Shown one piece after another: positions 5,078 through 6,040 of a stretch of DNA of 6,040 bases. Position 1 is the stretch's first letter; every line of letters starts with the position of its first letter. The notes below the pieces were generated by a model. That model searched no databases. It saw only the letters and a program-made list of their open reading frames with translations, and was not told where the DNA came from. Source of the DNA: Opitutaceae bacterium (GTDB lineage: Bacteria; Verrucomicrobiota; Verrucomicrobiia; Opitutales; Opitutaceae). Location: contig JAHFTG010000141.1 in assembly GCA_023269455.1 (NCBI GenBank), positions 1 through 6,040 on the forward strand, in the 5' to 3' direction. A program made the position numbers and the translations under genes.

Positions 5078-6040
5078 TTACGGCGCGGCGGGCTTCAAAA
5101 GAACGACGTAATCGAGGGTTTCGCCGGGAATGGAGACCGTTTCACCGGGGGCGGCGGGGCGGCTCCAGAGGGTGGCGAAGGTGCGATTCAGGTCGTGGTC
5201 GCGCCAGATGACGGGCGTGGCGGTGGCGACGGGTTTGAAACCGGCGGCGGTGAGTTTTTCGGTGAAGGCGGCGGCGCGGGCGGCGATGGCGGCGTCACGG
5301 GGTTTTAGGGTGATGACGGGGTAGTCACCGGTGGAGGCCATCACGAAGACGGTCGCGCTTGGTGCGGAGGGGTTCAGGCGGAACGAAAGATCGGTTTTAA
5401 GCGCGGGGTCGCTGAGGCGGCGGGTGGCAATCCAGGTCGCACCGGCGAGTTCGGGCGGGAGGAGATCGAAGGTGTTGTTGGAGCTGCCGTCCACGTCGGT
5501 GTAAACGGCTCCCTGGGCTTCTAGGGGGCGGTCGATGTGGAGGGCGGGGTTCGCGGGGTTGGAACTGCGGAGGTCTTGCACGAGGTCGGTCGGAGCAGCG
5601 GGGGCGGGCGTGCCGGGGGACGCGGCTTGATAGACGATCATGCTGTCGTTGTGGCCCTGGCCGTCGCGGACCTCGATGACGTTGCGGCCGGGGGCGAGCG
5701 GGGTTTTCCAGAAGAAGACGTTGTCCACGCGGAGGCCGGGCGTGGTCGTGACGGTGCCGTCCTTGGCTTTGGTTGGCTCGGGCGGGGTGAAGTAAGCGCC
5801 GTTGGCGAGGCGGCCTTGGCTCACGCCGTTGAGGATGAGTTCGAGGGAGGGGACGTTGGAGTAGGCTTTGATGCCGTTGTCGGGGGCGAACTGGCGGTAG
5901 AAGTGGGTGCGTCCGTTGAGGTGGACGACGGGCGCGGCGGGATTGAGGAAGGCCTTGAAGAGGTAGTAGAGATCCTTCGGCTGGCCGGCGAGGGTGAGGA
6001 GGCCCTTGGTGTTGCGGTTCTGCTTGAACTTGTGGTCGTA
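5078..6040 (-). CDS. Glycoside hydrolase family 2 (beta-galactosidase-like) protein, C-terminal part (5' end outside window)
   Basis: The frame is open from the right edge (first codon at 6040) to TAA at 5080-5078, giving 320 residues. An ATG is not needed: the GTG at 5824 lies in the middle of a conserved domain. The fragment starts with the end of a GH2-type barrel, NTKGLLTLAGQPKDLYYLFKAF (10-31), a block that in this family precedes an Ig-like domain. That domain follows: PVVHLNGRTHFYRQ (37-50), IKAYSNVPSLELILNG (57-72) and LAPGRNVIEVRDGQG (115-129). A Pro/Ala-rich linker (about 139-152) leads to a final domain (164-320) with LLPPELAGATWI, AAGFKP, WRDHDLN and GETVSIPG, resembling C-terminal add-on domains of carbohydrate enzymes; I cannot name it. 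Family members hydrolyse beta-galactosides or related glycosides, often in the periplasm. The catalytic residues and signal peptide lie outside the window, so activity and substrate are unknown. It ends 103 bp before ileS on the same strand. Confidence 0.8.
   Translation of the reverse strand, partial: YDHKFKQNRNTKGLLTLAGQPKDLYYLFKAFLNPAAPVVHLNGRTHFYRQFAPDNGIKAYSNVPSLELILNGVSQGRLANGAYFTPPEPTKAKDGTVTTTPGLRVDNVFFWKTPLAPGRNVIEVRDGQGHNDSMIVYQAASPGTPAPAAPTDLVQDLRSSNPANPALHIDRPLEAQGAVYTDVDGSSNNTFDLLPPELAGATWIATRRLSDPALKTDLSFRLNPSAPSATVFVMASTGDYPVITLKPRDAAIAARAAAFTEKLTAAGFKPVATATPVIWRDHDLNRTFATLWSRPAAPGETVSIPGETLDYVVLLKPAAP

Noticed and set aside
5050..5079. Hairpin GGCCA/TGGCC followed by TTTTTT on the plus strand, looking like an intrinsic terminator
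   Set aside because: The stem is only 5 bp with a 9-nt loop, five bases separate it from the T-run, and no plus-strand gene precedes it. For the minus-strand GH2-type gene the A-run lies before the hairpin, so it is not a standard terminator.

Overview
The window is a GC-rich stretch of bacterial chromosome with tightly packed genes. Gene content and sequence style suggest a Verrucomicrobiota member, most likely of the Opitutus type. The reasons are a Lys/Pro/Ala-tailed DksA-like protein encoded between ileS and lspA, a glycoside hydrolase family 2 type gene next to housekeeping genes, and a heptanucleotide repeat tract. This placement is inference from recall of such genomes; no search was run.

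Layout from left to right. Bases 1-395 (+) hold the C-terminal part of a YicC/YloC-family protein whose start lies outside the window. It converges on a minus-strand cluster, and a perfect GC-rich hairpin (402-422) sits at the junction. The minus-strand cluster, in transcription order, is ileS (4974-2092, isoleucyl-tRNA synthetase), a DksA/TraR-like gene with a long basic tail (2061-979), and lspA (982-413, lipoprotein signal peptidase). ileS and the DksA-like gene are 30 bp apart; the DksA-like stop and the lspA start overlap as ATGA. A plausible promoter for the cluster lies in the 103-bp gap upstream of ileS. At the right edge (5078-6040, minus strand) is the C-terminal end of a glycoside hydrolase family 2 (beta-galactosidase-like) protein, cut off by the window end.

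How the genes relate: ileS and lspA are often linked in bacteria, and here a DksA-like protein is inserted between them, so one transcript probably couples tRNA charging, a likely RNA-polymerase- or DNA-binding regulator, and lipoprotein maturation. The YicC-type protein (RNA turnover) and the GH2-type enzyme (carbohydrate breakdown) appear to be separate units.

No mobile element, CRISPR array, rRNA, tRNA or clearly new multi-gene system is visible. The points that deserve a second look are at the protein or sequence-motif level: a heptamer repeat tract that has added 14 codons inside the essential ileS gene; an IleRS HIGH motif that reads HIGT; and a DksA-like protein that has lost three of four zinc cysteines and carries a histone-H1-like tail. 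The long plus-strand reading frames opposite ileS and the DksA-like gene look like shadows of GC-rich codon usage.
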